A stretch of DNA of 64,000 bases, from assembly GCF_009296265.1 (NCBI RefSeq), contig NZ_WBJS01000004.1, positions 389,267 through 453,266 of the forward strand, read 5' to 3'. The notes under the pieces were generated by a model. That model worked only from the letters and a program-made list of their open reading frames with translations. It was not told where the DNA came from and did no database searches. A program made the translations under genes and the position numbers. This stretch comes from Thioclava sp. JE_KL1. GTDB lineage: Bacteria > Pseudomonadota > Alphaproteobacteria > Rhodobacterales > Rhodobacteraceae. Positions 1 through 8,522 of the stretch are shown here, one piece after another. The first letter of the stretch is position 1, and every line of letters starts with the position of its first letter.

Positions 1-451
1 GCCCTGCCTGATGCAAAGCGAGAACAATCCCGACGGTCCGCTGACCAAGGAAGCCGCAGGCGAGATGGAACAGGGCCTGCGCGACGGGCGCGAGGCGTTC
101 TTCCCGCAATTCGTCGAGAATTTCTACAGCGTCGACGGCGATCTCAAAGCCTCTGCCGAGGAATGCGAACAGGCGGTGACCCTGTGCAACCAGTCCGACC
201 AGAGCGCAGCACTTGGCTGCATGGAGGCGTTCGGCACCACCGATTTCCGCGAGGATCTGGAGGCGGTGCGCGTGCCCGTTCTGGTGATCCACGGCGACAG
301 CGACGCGATCGTGCCGCTCGAAGGCTCCGGCGCGCGAACCTACCACGCGATCCCCGACAGCCAGTTCTTCACGATCAAGGGCGCGCCGCATGGCTGCAAC
401 GTGACCCATTCGGAAGAGTTCAACATCGCGCTGCTCGAGTTCCTGAGATAA
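1..451 (+). CDS. alpha/beta hydrolase, C-terminal part (5' end outside window)
   Basis: The reading frame is open to the window edge, so only the C-terminal ~150 residues are seen. They show the late half of an alpha/beta hydrolase: a cap-like helical stretch, then a strand ending in VLVIHGDSDAIVP, which carries the catalytic-acid region, and GAPHGCN with the catalytic His. The nucleophile elbow lies upstream of the window. This arrangement is typical of non-haem peroxidase/arylesterase-like members; the substrate cannot be told. A strong intrinsic terminator follows at 480-515. The first Met at base 11 is internal and not the start. Confidence 0.85.
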   Translation, partial: PCLMQSENNPDGPLTKEAAGEMEQGLRDGREAFFPQFVENFYSVDGDLKASAEECEQAVTLCNQSDQSAALGCMEAFGTTDFREDLEAVRVPVLVIHGDSDAIVPLEGSGARTYHAIPDSQFFTIKGAPHGCNVTHSEEFNIALLEFLR

Positions 452-479
452 CGCCGCGCCGCTTTCGGCATTCTGTTTG

Positions 480-515
480 CCCGGCCTGCGATCCCTTGCA
501 GGCCGGGTTTCTCTT
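480..515 (+). terminator. Rho-independent terminator of the hydrolase gene
   Basis: A perfect 10-bp stem (CCCGGCCTGC at 480-489 with GCAGGCCGGG at 498-507) with an 8-base loop is followed by TTTCTCTT. It lies 29 bases past the hydrolase stop. Confidence 0.8.
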
Positions 516-524
516 GCCTACAAT

Positions 525-540
525 GTTCATGTTTTGTTTC
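525..540 (+). promoter_or_regulatory. candidate LexA (SOS) box before the imuA-like gene
   Basis: GTTC at 525-528, seven bases, then GTTT at 536-539 matches the alphaproteobacterial LexA box GTTC-N7-GTTC with one mismatch. It sits 22 bases before the ATG of a gene whose relatives are SOS-induced, which raises the odds that it is real. Confidence 0.5.
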
Positions 541-562
541 ACCCGGATCCGCCGCCGCATCG

Positions 563-1147
563 ATGACCACGCCCTACCCGTTCCCCCTGCGCGAAGGCCG
601 CACCCATGAGGTCTGCGGCATCGGCACCACGAGCTTCGCCTGCGCGGCCTGCGCCAGCACCACGGGGCCGATCCTCTGGGTGAACGAGCGGCATCGCCGC
701 GAGGGGCTCAATCCGCGCGGGCTGGTGAGCTTCTTCGATCCGGCGCGGCTTCTGCTGGCGCGCGGCAAGGACCAGACCGACACGCTCGCCGTGATGGAAG
801 AGGCGCTGCGCGACGGCTCGGTGCCGCTGGTGATCGGGGAATTGCCCCGCGAGATCGGGCTGACGGCCGGGCGGCGACTGCAACTGGCCGCCAAGGAGGG
901 CCGCGCGACGGGGCTGTGCCTGATCCTGCCCGATGGCGGCTCGAACGCGGCGGAGACGCGCTGGCACGCGATGCCCATCTACGACAAGCTGCTGCGCGAG
1001 GGGGTGGACTCGCCCCGGCTGCGCTGGCGGCAGCTGAAGAACAAATCCGGCCCCTGCCGCGCCTGGGAGGTGGAGTGGAACGCGAAGACCCGCGCGCCCG
1101 AGATCCTCTCGGTCAATGACTGCGCGCCCTCGAGCGTGCCGGTGTAG
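563..1147 (+). CDS. imuA: ImuA-like (RecA-fold) DNA damage protein
   Basis: The 194-residue protein resembles ImuA/SulA-like proteins, truncated RecA-fold partners of the ImuB-DnaE2 mutagenesis system. Visible features are the N-terminal EGRTHEVCG segment, the LVSFFDPARLLLARG strand, a Leu/Gly-rich core (GLTAGRRLQLAA, TGLCLILPDG) and the SNAAETRWH motif typical of this family. No intact Walker A is present, as expected for ImuA. The usual partners imuB and dnaE2 do not follow; the next gene is convergent and unrelated. A near-consensus LexA box 22 bases upstream supports damage induction. No clear Shine-Dalgarno precedes the ATG, so the start is less certain than the family. Confidence 0.7.
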   Translation: MTTPYPFPLREGRTHEVCGIGTTSFACAACASTTGPILWVNERHRREGLNPRGLVSFFDPARLLLARGKDQTDTLAVMEEALRDGSVPLVIGELPREIGLTAGRRLQLAAKEGRATGLCLILPDGGSNAAETRWHAMPIYDKLLREGVDSPRLRWRQLKNKSGPCRAWEVEWNAKTRAPEILSVNDCAPSSVPV

Positions 1148-1156
1148 CCCCGCGGT

Positions 1157-1948
1157 TCAGAGGTCGAGCTTGTCCTCGATCGCGCCGATCTGGGCGACCG
1201 GATCGACGGGCCACTGACTGATATTCTGCAAGCCGCGATCCTCCAGCACCTCGCTGCCCGGATGATCCGCCAGCCATGCCTCGATCTGCGCATCGCGGGC
1301 CCGCAGAAGCGCCGCGAATTGCGGACGATAGAGCGTGACCATTCCGCTCAGCCACAGGTTCACCGCCCAGTTCGGGTGCGCCAGTTCGATCGCGAAATGA
1401 TCGAGCAGCCGGATCATGTCTTCGGCGCGGTAGAGGCATTCATCCGTGACCCAGCGATTGGTGGTGAAAATGCGGATCGCCCGGCCCTTCGCATCCACGC
1501 TGATCGCGCCGATATGAACGAAGCGCGCCGCCCGGTCCTCGGGGATCTTCGCACCGGGCAGGTCCCACGGCTCCAACCCCGGAATGATCCCTTCGGGCCG
1601 CATGAACAGGTGGAAATGCCCGTTCTCGCCCTCAGCCATCTCACGCGCATCATGGGCGTGGTAGAAATAGTGGCAATGCGTCTCGGTGTCGAAGACATCG
1701 CCCTGCGGGTAGCGCGACCAGACCAGAAAATCCCCCTGCCCGCGCAGCACTTCCGACACCACGCTCATCCCCGATTTCGCCAGCACCGTCTCGCATTCGA
1801 GCACGGTCTCGGCCGCGTCGTGCATCTCTTCCAGGCGCGCACGCGGCAGCCCCTCGATCCCGGGATTGGCGATGCGCAGCGTGGGTGCGGGCGTCGCCGG
1901 GTTGGCGCTGTCGGGTGACATCTCGGAGGGCGTTTCGGGTCGGGTCAT
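1157..1948 (-). CDS. uncharacterised protein (possibly DUF6969 family)
   Basis: 263 residues, soluble, no signal peptide or membrane segment. The first ~30 residues are Pro/Thr/Ser-rich and probably disordered. The core carries a His/Tyr cluster (HCHYFYHAHD near residue 92), GHFHLFMRP, FVHIGAISVD and an NRWVTDECLY segment. The clustered His residues could bind metal, but that is inference. I do not recognise a function; DUF6969 is the family I would compare first. The gene is convergent with the imuA-like gene (9-base gap) and follows the sulfur operon on the same strand after 69 bases, so it may be cotranscribed with it. Confidence 0.75.
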   Translation of the reverse strand: MTRPETPSEMSPDSANPATPAPTLRIANPGIEGLPRARLEEMHDAAETVLECETVLAKSGMSVVSEVLRGQGDFLVWSRYPQGDVFDTETHCHYFYHAHDAREMAEGENGHFHLFMRPEGIIPGLEPWDLPGAKIPEDRAARFVHIGAISVDAKGRAIRIFTTNRWVTDECLYRAEDMIRLLDHFAIELAHPNWAVNLWLSGMVTLYRPQFAALLRARDAQIEAWLADHPGSEVLEDRGLQNISQWPVDPVAQIGAIEDKLDL

Positions 1949-2017
1949 CGGTCTCTCCTCATGCGAACGGGGCCAGCCTAGGCGCTGACCCCGTCCTTGT
2001 CATCGCGGCATCTGCGC

Positions 2018-2770
2018 TCAGAGCGGCTCCATGCCGAGCATTTCACGCACAGCCGGTTCGCGCGAGGTCTTCAGACCGACCTGACGGCCCTCCTCGATGG
2101 CGATCTCGTTCGGCACGCCTTTCGACGCGCGGTACAGCGCCCACATCGCGCCCACCCGGTTCGAGCTCTCGCAATGCAGCAGGATCGGATAGTTCGCCGG
2201 ATCTTCGACGATCTTCGCGAATTCGGCGACCTGTTCCTCGGTCGGCGCCTTGGTCGGAACGGAGATCTGGATGTAGTTCATCCCGGCCTTCTGCACGAGA
2301 TCGCCCTCGTTCGGCGCGCCTTCGTCGGGCTTGAGCAGGCTCACGACGGTCTTGAAGCCGAGCATCTTGAGCATCGGAATGCCCGTCGGGTCGATGAAGC
2401 CACCGGTGCCGACATAGGGCGTCGCGCGCAGGTAGTTGTCGACGATCGGGGGCATCTTGTCGCCATAGGGCGCCTGGGTTGCCTTGACGGTGGTGTCATA
2501 GGGCCCGCTGGCCATCGGCGCCGCGTCGCTAGCCGCATCCGCGGCCTTGGCCGCCGAGGGCGCACAGGGGTTTGCAGCCGCCGGTGCGCAAGGGTTGGCG
2601 GCCGCCGGTGCGCAGGGGTTGGCCGGCGCACAGGGGTTCGTCACGGCCGGAGCGCAGGGGTTGGTCGCCTGCGCGCTGGAGGTGGCGGGAACGGCGGCGC
2701 TCATCGCGACCGCAGTCACCGGCACCATCGCGGCGCGTAGCAGGCTCTTGCGTTTCTTATGCAGTTTCAT
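2018..2770 (-). CDS. periplasmic DSP/DUF442-like phosphatase-fold protein with NPCAP repeats
   Basis: A signal peptide (about residues 1-33, ending SAQA) is followed by five NPCAP pentapeptides between about residues 36 and 72, a short Ala/Asp linker, and a dual-specificity-phosphatase-like domain (about 110-250). The catalytic loop reads HCESSNRVG: Cys200 to Arg205 with four residues between, the loop length seen in rhodaneses and in the phosphatase-like domain of BLH (persulfide) proteins rather than the CX5R of true tyrosine phosphatases. It is the third gene of a YeeE-YeeE operon, a context matching known BigR/SqrR-type sulfide operons. A role in periplasmic sulfane-sulfur or thiol chemistry is likely; protein phosphatase activity is less so. 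The Cys-rich repeat is unusual. Confidence 0.75.
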   Translation of the reverse strand: MKLHKKRKSLLRAAMVPVTAVAMSAAVPATSSAQATNPCAPAVTNPCAPANPCAPAAANPCAPAAANPCAPSAAKAADAASDAAPMASGPYDTTVKATQAPYGDKMPPIVDNYLRATPYVGTGGFIDPTGIPMLKMLGFKTVVSLLKPDEGAPNEGDLVQKAGMNYIQISVPTKAPTEEQVAEFAKIVEDPANYPILLHCESSNRVGAMWALYRASKGVPNEIAIEEGRQVGLKTSREPAVREMLGMEPL

Positions 2771-2811
2771 GGACTTTTTCCTCCCTAGAATTTCGTCCGT
2801 ATTACAAACCG

Positions 2812-3462
2812 TTACCCGCGCGCATCTGCCGATGCCGACGTCAGGGCGAACTCGTCGGCCTCGTCATCCGGGGCGCAGACTTCTTCGGCGGTGAACGGAC
2901 CGCCGCGCGACCGCTCGAGGATCGTGCCGAGGCGGAAGCCCACGGCGGCGATGATGATCAGCGCCAGCAGGATCACCCATTCCGGCAGCCCGAAGAGCTG
3001 CGGCAGCGTCTGTGCCGTCGGCCCCTGACCCGCGAGGTAGAAATCCTTGATCGGGTCGAAGACCCAGGCGAAGACCGAGGTGCCGAGCACCATGCCGATC
3101 GCGAAGACCACCGCGTCGATCCGGCCCGAAGCCACGCCGACGACCGAGGTGCCCGGGCAATAGCCGCCCACGGCAAAGCCCGCGCCGATGAAGACGCCGC
3201 CCAGCAGGATCGCCCAGAAGAAGAGCGTCGGGACAAAGACCGCAGCGGGGCCCATCCAGCCCATCGTCCGCAGCACGTAAAGCCCCACGGCGCAGACGAT
3301 CACGGCGGTGAACATCACCTTGAAGACCGAGAAGTCGCGCAGGGTGAACTGCCCCGTCAGCTTGCGCGGAGAGCCGAAGCCCGCCGCCTCCAGCGCATAG
3401 CCGAAGAGAATGCCCGACAGGAGGCCCGAAGCAATGCCGCTATCGTAAAGAGGGATGCTCAT
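2812..3462 (-). CDS. YeeE/YedE-family sulfur-compound transporter half (DUF6691-like)
   Basis: 216 residues with about five hydrophobic segments. The motif GGYCPGTS near residue 100 carries the conserved Cys of YeeE/TsuA-type proteins that pass thiosulfate or related sulfur compounds through the membrane. The start codon overlaps the stop of the upstream YeeE gene by four bases (3459-3462), indicating translational coupling; together the two small proteins probably form what larger relatives encode as one chain. The C-terminal ~35 residues are cytoplasmic and acidic. The phosphatase-like gene follows 41 bases downstream. Confidence 0.8.
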   Translation of the reverse strand: MSIPLYDSGIASGLLSGILFGYALEAAGFGSPRKLTGQFTLRDFSVFKVMFTAVIVCAVGLYVLRTMGWMGPAAVFVPTLFFWAILLGGVFIGAGFAVGGYCPGTSVVGVASGRIDAVVFAIGMVLGTSVFAWVFDPIKDFYLAGQGPTAQTLPQLFGLPEWVILLALIIIAAVGFRLGTILERSRGGPFTAEEVCAPDDEADEFALTSASADARG

Positions 3463-3974
3463 TGCCAGATCCTCCGCATCATCATGGAGACGGCGAAGCC
3501 CGCCGCGAAGAAGCCGATCAGGAAGACGAAGCCCGCCACGGCGAGCGTAGCACTACCCGACAGGCCCAGACCCGAGGTGCAGCCGCGCGCCAGACGCGCA
3601 CCGAAGCCCACCAGCGCGCCGCCCAGCAGCGCGTAGACGAGGCGATTGCCGCTCGTGGTGCGCGGGCCGCGCTCTACCTTGACCGAAATCCGGCCCGCGC
3701 CTTTCGCGCCGAGCCACGCCCCGATCAGGACGCCGACCACTTCCCAAGTGATCCAGCTCAGAAGCGGGCTACCCGCCGCCATGAAAGGCCCGAAATAGGA
3801 ATTGTCGGCGGTCGCCTGCGGGGCGACCCAGTCATTGGCCTGTGCCGCGAAGCGGGTCACGAAGCCGGATGCGCCGAGCCCGTGCCCGGTCACGACGAAG
3901 GTCAACAGCAGAGCCAGACCGAGCGCGGTGCCGGCGGCGAGCGGTGACCAAAATGCTTTGGGTGCGTCTCTCAT
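3459..3974 (-). CDS. YeeE/YedE-family sulfur-compound transporter half
   Basis: 171 residues from the ATG at 3974, chosen because GGAAGGGAGG lies just before it; an in-frame ATG at 4040 has no such site. The protein has an N-terminal membrane segment, a hydrophilic loop, then two or three helices, with ARGCTSGLGLSG carrying the conserved Cys of the family. It is the first gene of the operon and overlaps the second YeeE by ATGA. The upstream 150 bases are AT-rich and contain several ATCAT/ATGAT repeats that may bind an ArsR-type sulfide sensor, although no such regulator gene is in the window. Confidence 0.8.
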   Translation of the reverse strand: MRDAPKAFWSPLAAGTALGLALLLTFVVTGHGLGASGFVTRFAAQANDWVAPQATADNSYFGPFMAAGSPLLSWITWEVVGVLIGAWLGAKGAGRISVKVERGPRTTSGNRLVYALLGGALVGFGARLARGCTSGLGLSGSATLAVAGFVFLIGFFAAGFAVSMMMRRIWQ

Positions 3975-4065
3975 GAAAGCCTCCCTTCCTCCCATGATCA
4001 TATTCATAGGTGATGATACAAAACGCCAAAGCCGTTTCAACTTTTTTCAGCGCCGCGATGCGGCA

Positions 4066-4079
4066 AATGACATATCATT
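4066..4079. promoter_or_regulatory. possible operator in the divergent yeeE / serine hydrolase promoter region
   Basis: AATGA-CATA-TCATT is a perfect 5-bp inverted repeat in an AT-rich island (about 3990-4125) between divergent genes. Related ATGATCAT and TCATAT words lie near 3995 and 4111. The exact ATTC-N8-GAAT SqrR/BigR site was not found, so the binding protein is unknown. Confidence 0.25.
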
Positions 4080-4128
4080 GGAAAACGCCCTGCCCGATCC
4101 ATCTGAAAAATCATATAAAGACAAACCT

Positions 4129-5019
4129 TTGACCAACTCCACCACCGCCTTCACCGCGACGATTGACCGCGACGGTCGCTGCCAAACGGCGCAGGCAGGT
4201 GCGTTGCTCTTCCCCTATTGGAGCTTCACCAAGCCCGTGATCGCGGCGCTGGCGTTGACGCTCGAGTCTGAGAAACGGCTCGATCTGGACGCGCAGCTCG
4301 ATCTGCCGGAGCTGGTTGCGGGGGGCACGCTGGCGCAGCTTCTGGAGCACAGCGCGGGCCTGCCCGATTACGGCACCCTGCCCGCCTATCACGCGGATGT
4401 CGCAGCGGGGCGCACGCCGTGGCCGCGCGATCTGCTCGTGGCCCGGACGCTCGCGCAGCCCGCGCAATTTCCGCCCGGCGAAGGGTGGCGCTATTCCAAC
4501 CTCGGCTACATGCTCGCCCGCGAGGTGATCGAAGGCGCCGCAGGCCGGAGCCTCGCGGAACTGGTGCAGGAGCGGATCGCAGAGCCGCTGGGGCTGGAGA
4601 GTGTCCAGCTCGCGGAAACGCCCACTGATTTCGCGGCGCTTCACTGGCCCGAGGCGCGCGACTACCACCCCGGCTGGGTCTATCACCGCACGCTGATCGG
4701 CACGGCGGGCGATGCCGCGCGGCTGTTGCACGGGCTGGGCGGGCTGCTGCCCAAAGCCGCATTCGCCCGCATGACCGCCTGCCGCGACTTGGGAGGCGCG
4801 CTGCCCGACCGCCCCTGGACGCGGCATGGGTACGGGCTGGGGCTGATGTGCGGCGACTGGGGCGACACCCGCGTCTTCGGCCATTCCGGCGCGGGGCCGT
4901 TCAGCTCCAACGCCGTCTATCACTGCCCCGAGACCGGCCGCACCGCTGCCGCCTTCACGCATGGCCCCTTCGAGGGACCGGCGGAACAGACCGTCTCCGA
5001 GCTCGTGGCAGGGCGGTGA
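4129..5019 (+). CDS. beta-lactamase-fold serine hydrolase (class C / PBP4* family)
   Basis: From the TTG at 4129 the protein has 296 residues and no signal peptide. The three active-site motifs are present: SFTK (about residue 32) as SxxK, RYSNLGY as YxN, and FGHSGAG in place of KTG. This matches the esterase/peptidase branch of the serine beta-lactamase family; the substrate is unknown. The frame is open further upstream to 3802, but that stretch overlaps the opposite-strand yeeE gene and its promoter. No strong Shine-Dalgarno helps, so the start is uncertain (a later Met is absent before SFTK). Confidence 0.75.
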   Translation: MTNSTTAFTATIDRDGRCQTAQAGALLFPYWSFTKPVIAALALTLESEKRLDLDAQLDLPELVAGGTLAQLLEHSAGLPDYGTLPAYHADVAAGRTPWPRDLLVARTLAQPAQFPPGEGWRYSNLGYMLAREVIEGAAGRSLAELVQERIAEPLGLESVQLAETPTDFAALHWPEARDYHPGWVYHRTLIGTAGDAARLLHGLGGLLPKAAFARMTACRDLGGALPDRPWTRHGYGLGLMCGDWGDTRVFGHSGAGPFSSNAVYHCPETGRTAAAFTHGPFEGPAEQTVSELVAGR

Positions 5020-5022
5020 GGG

Positions 5023-5176
5023 CTGCGCCCGACCCTGGGTGGGCGCATGCGCTCCCTAGGTGGATTTCCGTTTATCAATCCACCTCTCCCGAACCTGCGT
5101 TCGCGCGACGCCGTTGCGATGCGCCCTCCCGGGGGGAGGGTCGGGCGCGGCCCGGGAGGGCCGCCCGGGCGAAGGC
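5023..5176 (+). repeat. structured intergenic repeat, copy A
   Basis: One of four related intergenic elements (others near 15173, 40186 and 58409). It reads GCGCCCGACC/GGGTGGGCGC at its left end, has TTTATC in the middle inside a perfect 9-bp hairpin (5058-5066 with 5077-5085), and ends in a GC-rich palindromic block with GTCGGGCGCGGCCCGGG. It lies between convergent genes, and no gene is seen from 5020 to 5296. Confidence 0.6.
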
Positions 5177-5296
5177 ACGGTTTCAGACGCGTTTTGACGC
5201 CTCGGGCGCTCCCCTCATCGCAAGCAAGAAACGTCGCCAAAAAGAAAGGCGGCAACCTCCGTCGCCGCCTCTCTAAAGATACCGTGAAATCCGACC

Positions 5297-6907
5297 TCAC
5301 ACGCCGCTGTCGAAGGGCTCGAACGCCTCGGCGCGGGCACGCTTCCAGCGCTTGAGATAGCCGAAGCGGTCGTCATCCTCGCGCAGGAGGAACCCTTCGG
5401 GCATGTAGTGATAGATCTCGTCGCCCACTTTGAAATCGCGCTCGCGGTCGCGCACCAGCAGGTGATGCGGCAGGAACTGCCCCGGATGGGTGAGGCCCGC
5501 GGCCCCCGTCATCTCGGCCAGCGCCTTCATCGTGTTGCGGTGGAAATTGGCGACGCGGGTCGACTTTTCGGGCACCACCAGCGCGCGCTGTCGGATTGGG
5601 TCCTGCGTGGTCACCCCGGTCGGGCATTTATTCGTGTGGCACGACTGCGCCTGAATGCAGCCGATCGAGAACATGAAGCCGCGCGCCGAGTTCGCCCAAT
5701 CCGCCCCAATCGCCAGAACCTTGGCGATATGGAAGGCGGTCACGACCTTGCCCGAGGCCCCGATCTTCACCTGATCGCGCAGCCCCGCCCCGCGCAGCGT
5801 GTTGTGCACGAAGCTGAGACCTTCCACGAGCGGGAAGCCCATGTGGTTCGCGAATTCCAGAGGTGCGGCCCCGGTGCCGCCCTCCTTGCCATCGACCACG
5901 ATGAAATCGGGGGTGATGCCGGTCTCCAGCATCGCCTTGACGATGCACATGAATTCGCGGCGGTGACCGACACACAGCTTGAAGCCCACCGGCTTGCCGC
6001 CCGACAGCTCGCGCAGCTGGCCGATGAATTCCATCATCTCCAGCGGGGTCGAGAAGGCCGAGTGCGAGGCGGGCGAGATGCAGTCGCGATCCATCGGGAT
6101 GTCGCGCGCCTCGGCGATCTCGGGGGTGATCTTGGCCGCGGGCAGCATGCCGCCATGGCCCGGTTTCGCGCCCTGGCTCAGCTTCAGCTCGATCATCTTG
6201 ACCTGAGGGTCCTGCGCGCGTTTGGCGAATTTCTCGGGATTGAAGCTGCCATCGTGGTTGCGGCAGCCGAAATAGCCCGAGCCGACCTCATAGATCAGAT
6301 CGCCGCCCTCACGGTGATAGCGCGAAATCCCGCCCTCGCCCGTGTCATGCGCGAACCCGCCCATCTTCGCGCCCTTGTTGAGCGCCATGATCGCATTGGC
6401 CGACAGCGCCCCGAAGGACATGGCCGAGATATTGTAGATCGACGCTTTGTAGGGCTGCTTGCACGCCTCCCCGCCGATCTCGACGCGGAAATCGCTATCC
6501 TCGATATGGCGCGGCTTCACCGAATGGGTGATCCACTGATAGCCCGATTCCGAGACGCGGATACGGGTGCCGAAGGGCTTGGCGTCCTCGATATCCTTGG
6601 CGCGCTGATAGACGATCGTGCGGGTCGCGCGGGAGAACGGAATGTCCTCGTCGTCCCCCTCGATCAGATATTGGCGGATCTCGGGGCGGATCTCTTCGAA
6701 GAAGAACCGCAGATGGCCGAGGATCGGATAGTTCCGGGTGATCGCGTGCTTGGTCTGGATCAGATCGTGGATCCCGACAAGCGTCAGGAAACCGAAGAGG
6801 ATCGCGATGACCAGAAACCAATCGGTAAGGATCAAACCGGAAACTGCGGCGAGCGTCAGCAGAGCTGACAAGACGAGTGGTGAAAACCGTACAAAACGCG
6901 TGAACAT
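5297..6907 (-). CDS. membrane-anchored FMN-binding glutamate synthase-like protein
   Basis: 536 residues. Two N-terminal membrane helices (about 8-48) are followed by a complete glutamate-synthase central/FMN domain. Visible are the NISAMSFGALS strand, GGISRYHREGGDLIYEVGSGYFGCR, KPGHGGMLPAAKI, the DGKEGGTGAAP FMN-phosphate region and a CIQAQSCHTNKCPTGV cluster with three Cys for a [3Fe-4S] centre. The amidotransferase and GXGXG domains of GltB are absent. Proteins of this class are widespread, and their true substrate is not established. GGGAGGGGGC just before the ATG supports the start. Confidence 0.85.
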   Translation of the reverse strand: MFTRFVRFSPLVLSALLTLAAVSGLILTDWFLVIAILFGFLTLVGIHDLIQTKHAITRNYPILGHLRFFFEEIRPEIRQYLIEGDDEDIPFSRATRTIVYQRAKDIEDAKPFGTRIRVSESGYQWITHSVKPRHIEDSDFRVEIGGEACKQPYKASIYNISAMSFGALSANAIMALNKGAKMGGFAHDTGEGGISRYHREGGDLIYEVGSGYFGCRNHDGSFNPEKFAKRAQDPQVKMIELKLSQGAKPGHGGMLPAAKITPEIAEARDIPMDRDCISPASHSAFSTPLEMMEFIGQLRELSGGKPVGFKLCVGHRREFMCIVKAMLETGITPDFIVVDGKEGGTGAAPLEFANHMGFPLVEGLSFVHNTLRGAGLRDQVKIGASGKVVTAFHIAKVLAIGADWANSARGFMFSIGCIQAQSCHTNKCPTGVTTQDPIRQRALVVPEKSTRVANFHRNTMKALAEMTGAAGLTHPGQFLPHHLLVRDRERDFKVGDEIYHYMPEGFLLREDDDRFGYLKRWKRARAEAFEPFDSGV

Positions 6908-6984
6908 GCCCCCTCCCGCGGGGTAAGTAGCCTCTGTTCCTGCGCGGACACTCTAGCGCGCGAGGGCTCTATGTCTAAGAACTA

Positions 6985-7776
6985 TTACGCCCGCAACCCC
7001 GGATCGGACCAGATCGCGGCCTCCAGCGCGTCGAGCCCATCGGTCAGCGCTGCAGGCCCGGGCTGCAGGATCAGGGTGGATTTGACCTCGTGCAGCCGGT
7101 TTCGCGCAACAGCCGGAACGTCCTGCCAGCCTGGCCTTGCGGAAACTTTCTCGGGGCGGAATTTCTTGCCGCACCACGACCCCACGATGACCTCGGGCGC
7201 GGCGTTGATCACTTGTTCGGGAGTGACAATGCGATCCTTGGCTTTGCCCTCTCTTGCCAGATCGGCGAAGATATCGCGCCCCCCTGCGATCTCGATCAGC
7301 TCCGACACCCAGCCCACGGCAGAGATCAGCGGCTCGTCCCATTCCTCGAACCAGACGCGCGGACGGTTGGGGCGCGGCTTCGCGGCGATCTCCGCCAGAC
7401 GCGTCTCGTAGCCCGCAGCGAGCAGCTCCGCCCGCTCGGTGCAGCCCACCAGCGCGCCCACCGTGCAGATCATGTCGAGGATGCCCGCGACCGAGCGTTG
7501 GTTGAACGCGTGCACGGCGACGCCCTCGCGCACCAGCCCCGCGACGATATCGGCCTGAAGGTCCGAGAAGGTCAGAACGAGGTCCGGCTCCAGCGCGAGG
7601 ATCTTCGGCAGATCGGCGGAGATGAAAGCCGAGACGCGCGGCTTTTCCTGACGCACCCGTTTTGGCCGCACCGCGTAGCCCGACACGCCGACGATGCGCG
7701 CGTCCTCACCCAGAAGGTAGAGCGTCTCGACCGTCTCCTCGGTCAGGCAGACGATGCGCTCGGCCGGAAATGCCAT
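6985..7776 (-). CDS. cobalamin-type ABC substrate-binding protein lacking a signal peptide
   Basis: 263 residues of the BtuF/FecB-like two-lobe binding fold: RIVCLTEETVETLYLLGEDARIVGVS at the start (in two pieces around residues 8-33), LALEPDLVLTFSDLQ and a C-terminal lobe with PGWQDVPAVARNRL. The ATG at 7776 overlaps the stop of the ATPase gene (TGATG), which fixes the start; no secretion signal precedes the first strand. It is the last gene of the cobalamin operon and duplicates the role of the signal-bearing binding protein at 9502-10380. It may act in the cytoplasm as a corrinoid-binding or sensing protein; that is inference. Confidence 0.75.
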   Translation of the reverse strand: MAFPAERIVCLTEETVETLYLLGEDARIVGVSGYAVRPKRVRQEKPRVSAFISADLPKILALEPDLVLTFSDLQADIVAGLVREGVAVHAFNQRSVAGILDMICTVGALVGCTERAELLAAGYETRLAEIAAKPRPNRPRVWFEEWDEPLISAVGWVSELIEIAGGRDIFADLAREGKAKDRIVTPEQVINAAPEVIVGSWCGKKFRPEKVSARPGWQDVPAVARNRLHEVKSTLILQPGPAALTDGLDALEAAIWSDPGLRA

Positions 7777-8522
7777 CAGACCCCCAAGGTGGAAAGCGGT
7801 TGAAAAACGGGACCTTCCGGCGTGTTCTTGAAGTGCGCGCGGATGTGGAAGACCTGCGCAAGAAGCGTCTCGGTCAGAACCTCTCCGGGTGCACCGTCCG
7901 CGACCAGCCGCCCGCGATCCATCACCCAGAGCCGGGTGCAATGGCGCGCCGCCAGCCCGAGATCATGCAGCGAAGTGACCACCGCGCCGCCCGCCTGCGC
8001 ATGGGCGGTGAAGACCTGCATCGTCGCGATCTGCGCCGCCGGATCGAGGCCTGCGATCGGCTCGTCGGCGAGGATCAGCGGGCTTTCCTGCGCAAGCGCC
8101 CGCGCGATCAGCACCCGCGCCTGCTCGCCGCCCGAGAGTTGCGTGGCGGCACGGTCGCGATAGTTGTCGAGCCCCATCCGGCGCAGCGCTTCCTCCACCG
8201 CAGCCGCCCCGCGCGTCGCCTGATCGCGGCCATGCGGCAGCCGCCCCAGCGCGACGAGATCGGCGACCGACAGCCCCCAGGCGATCTCGCGCGCCTGCGG
8301 CAGCCACGCCGCCGCCCGCGCCCGTGCCATCGGGTCGAGCGCCGACAGCGAACTGTCCCCGCGATGCGCCAGCAGCCCCATCGCGCCCCGCAACAGCGAG
8401 GTCTTGCCCGCGCCATTGGGCCCGATCAGCCCGATCACCTCGCCCGGCCCGACCTGCGCCGAGACGCGATCGACCACCGGACATTCGCCGCGCAGAACGG
8501 TGAGGTTTTCCAGCTCCAGCAT
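7776..8522 (-). CDS. btuD: cobalamin ABC transporter ATPase
   Basis: 248 residues with Walker A GPNGAGKTS, signature LSGGEQ, Walker B LILADEP and the switch His in TSLHDLGLA. The layout is that of FecE/BtuD ATPases of the BtuCD/FecCD importer class. The gene overlaps both neighbours by one base (TGATG at each junction), so it is translated as part of the btuB-btuF-btuC-btuD set. The upstream riboswitch makes corrinoid the expected substrate. Confidence 0.88.
   Translation of the reverse strand: MLELENLTVLRGECPVVDRVSAQVGPGEVIGLIGPNGAGKTSLLRGAMGLLAHRGDSSLSALDPMARARAAAWLPQAREIAWGLSVADLVALGRLPHGRDQATRGAAAVEEALRRMGLDNYRDRAATQLSGGEQARVLIARALAQESPLILADEPIAGLDPAAQIATMQVFTAHAQAGGAVVTSLHDLGLAARHCTRLWVMDRGRLVADGAPGEVLTETLLAQVFHIRAHFKNTPEGPVFQPLSTLGV

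Noticed and set aside
2560..2665. Regular ~30-base repeats resembling a small CRISPR array
   Set aside because: They are the in-frame codons of the NPCAP protein repeats; units are of unequal length and there are no spacers.
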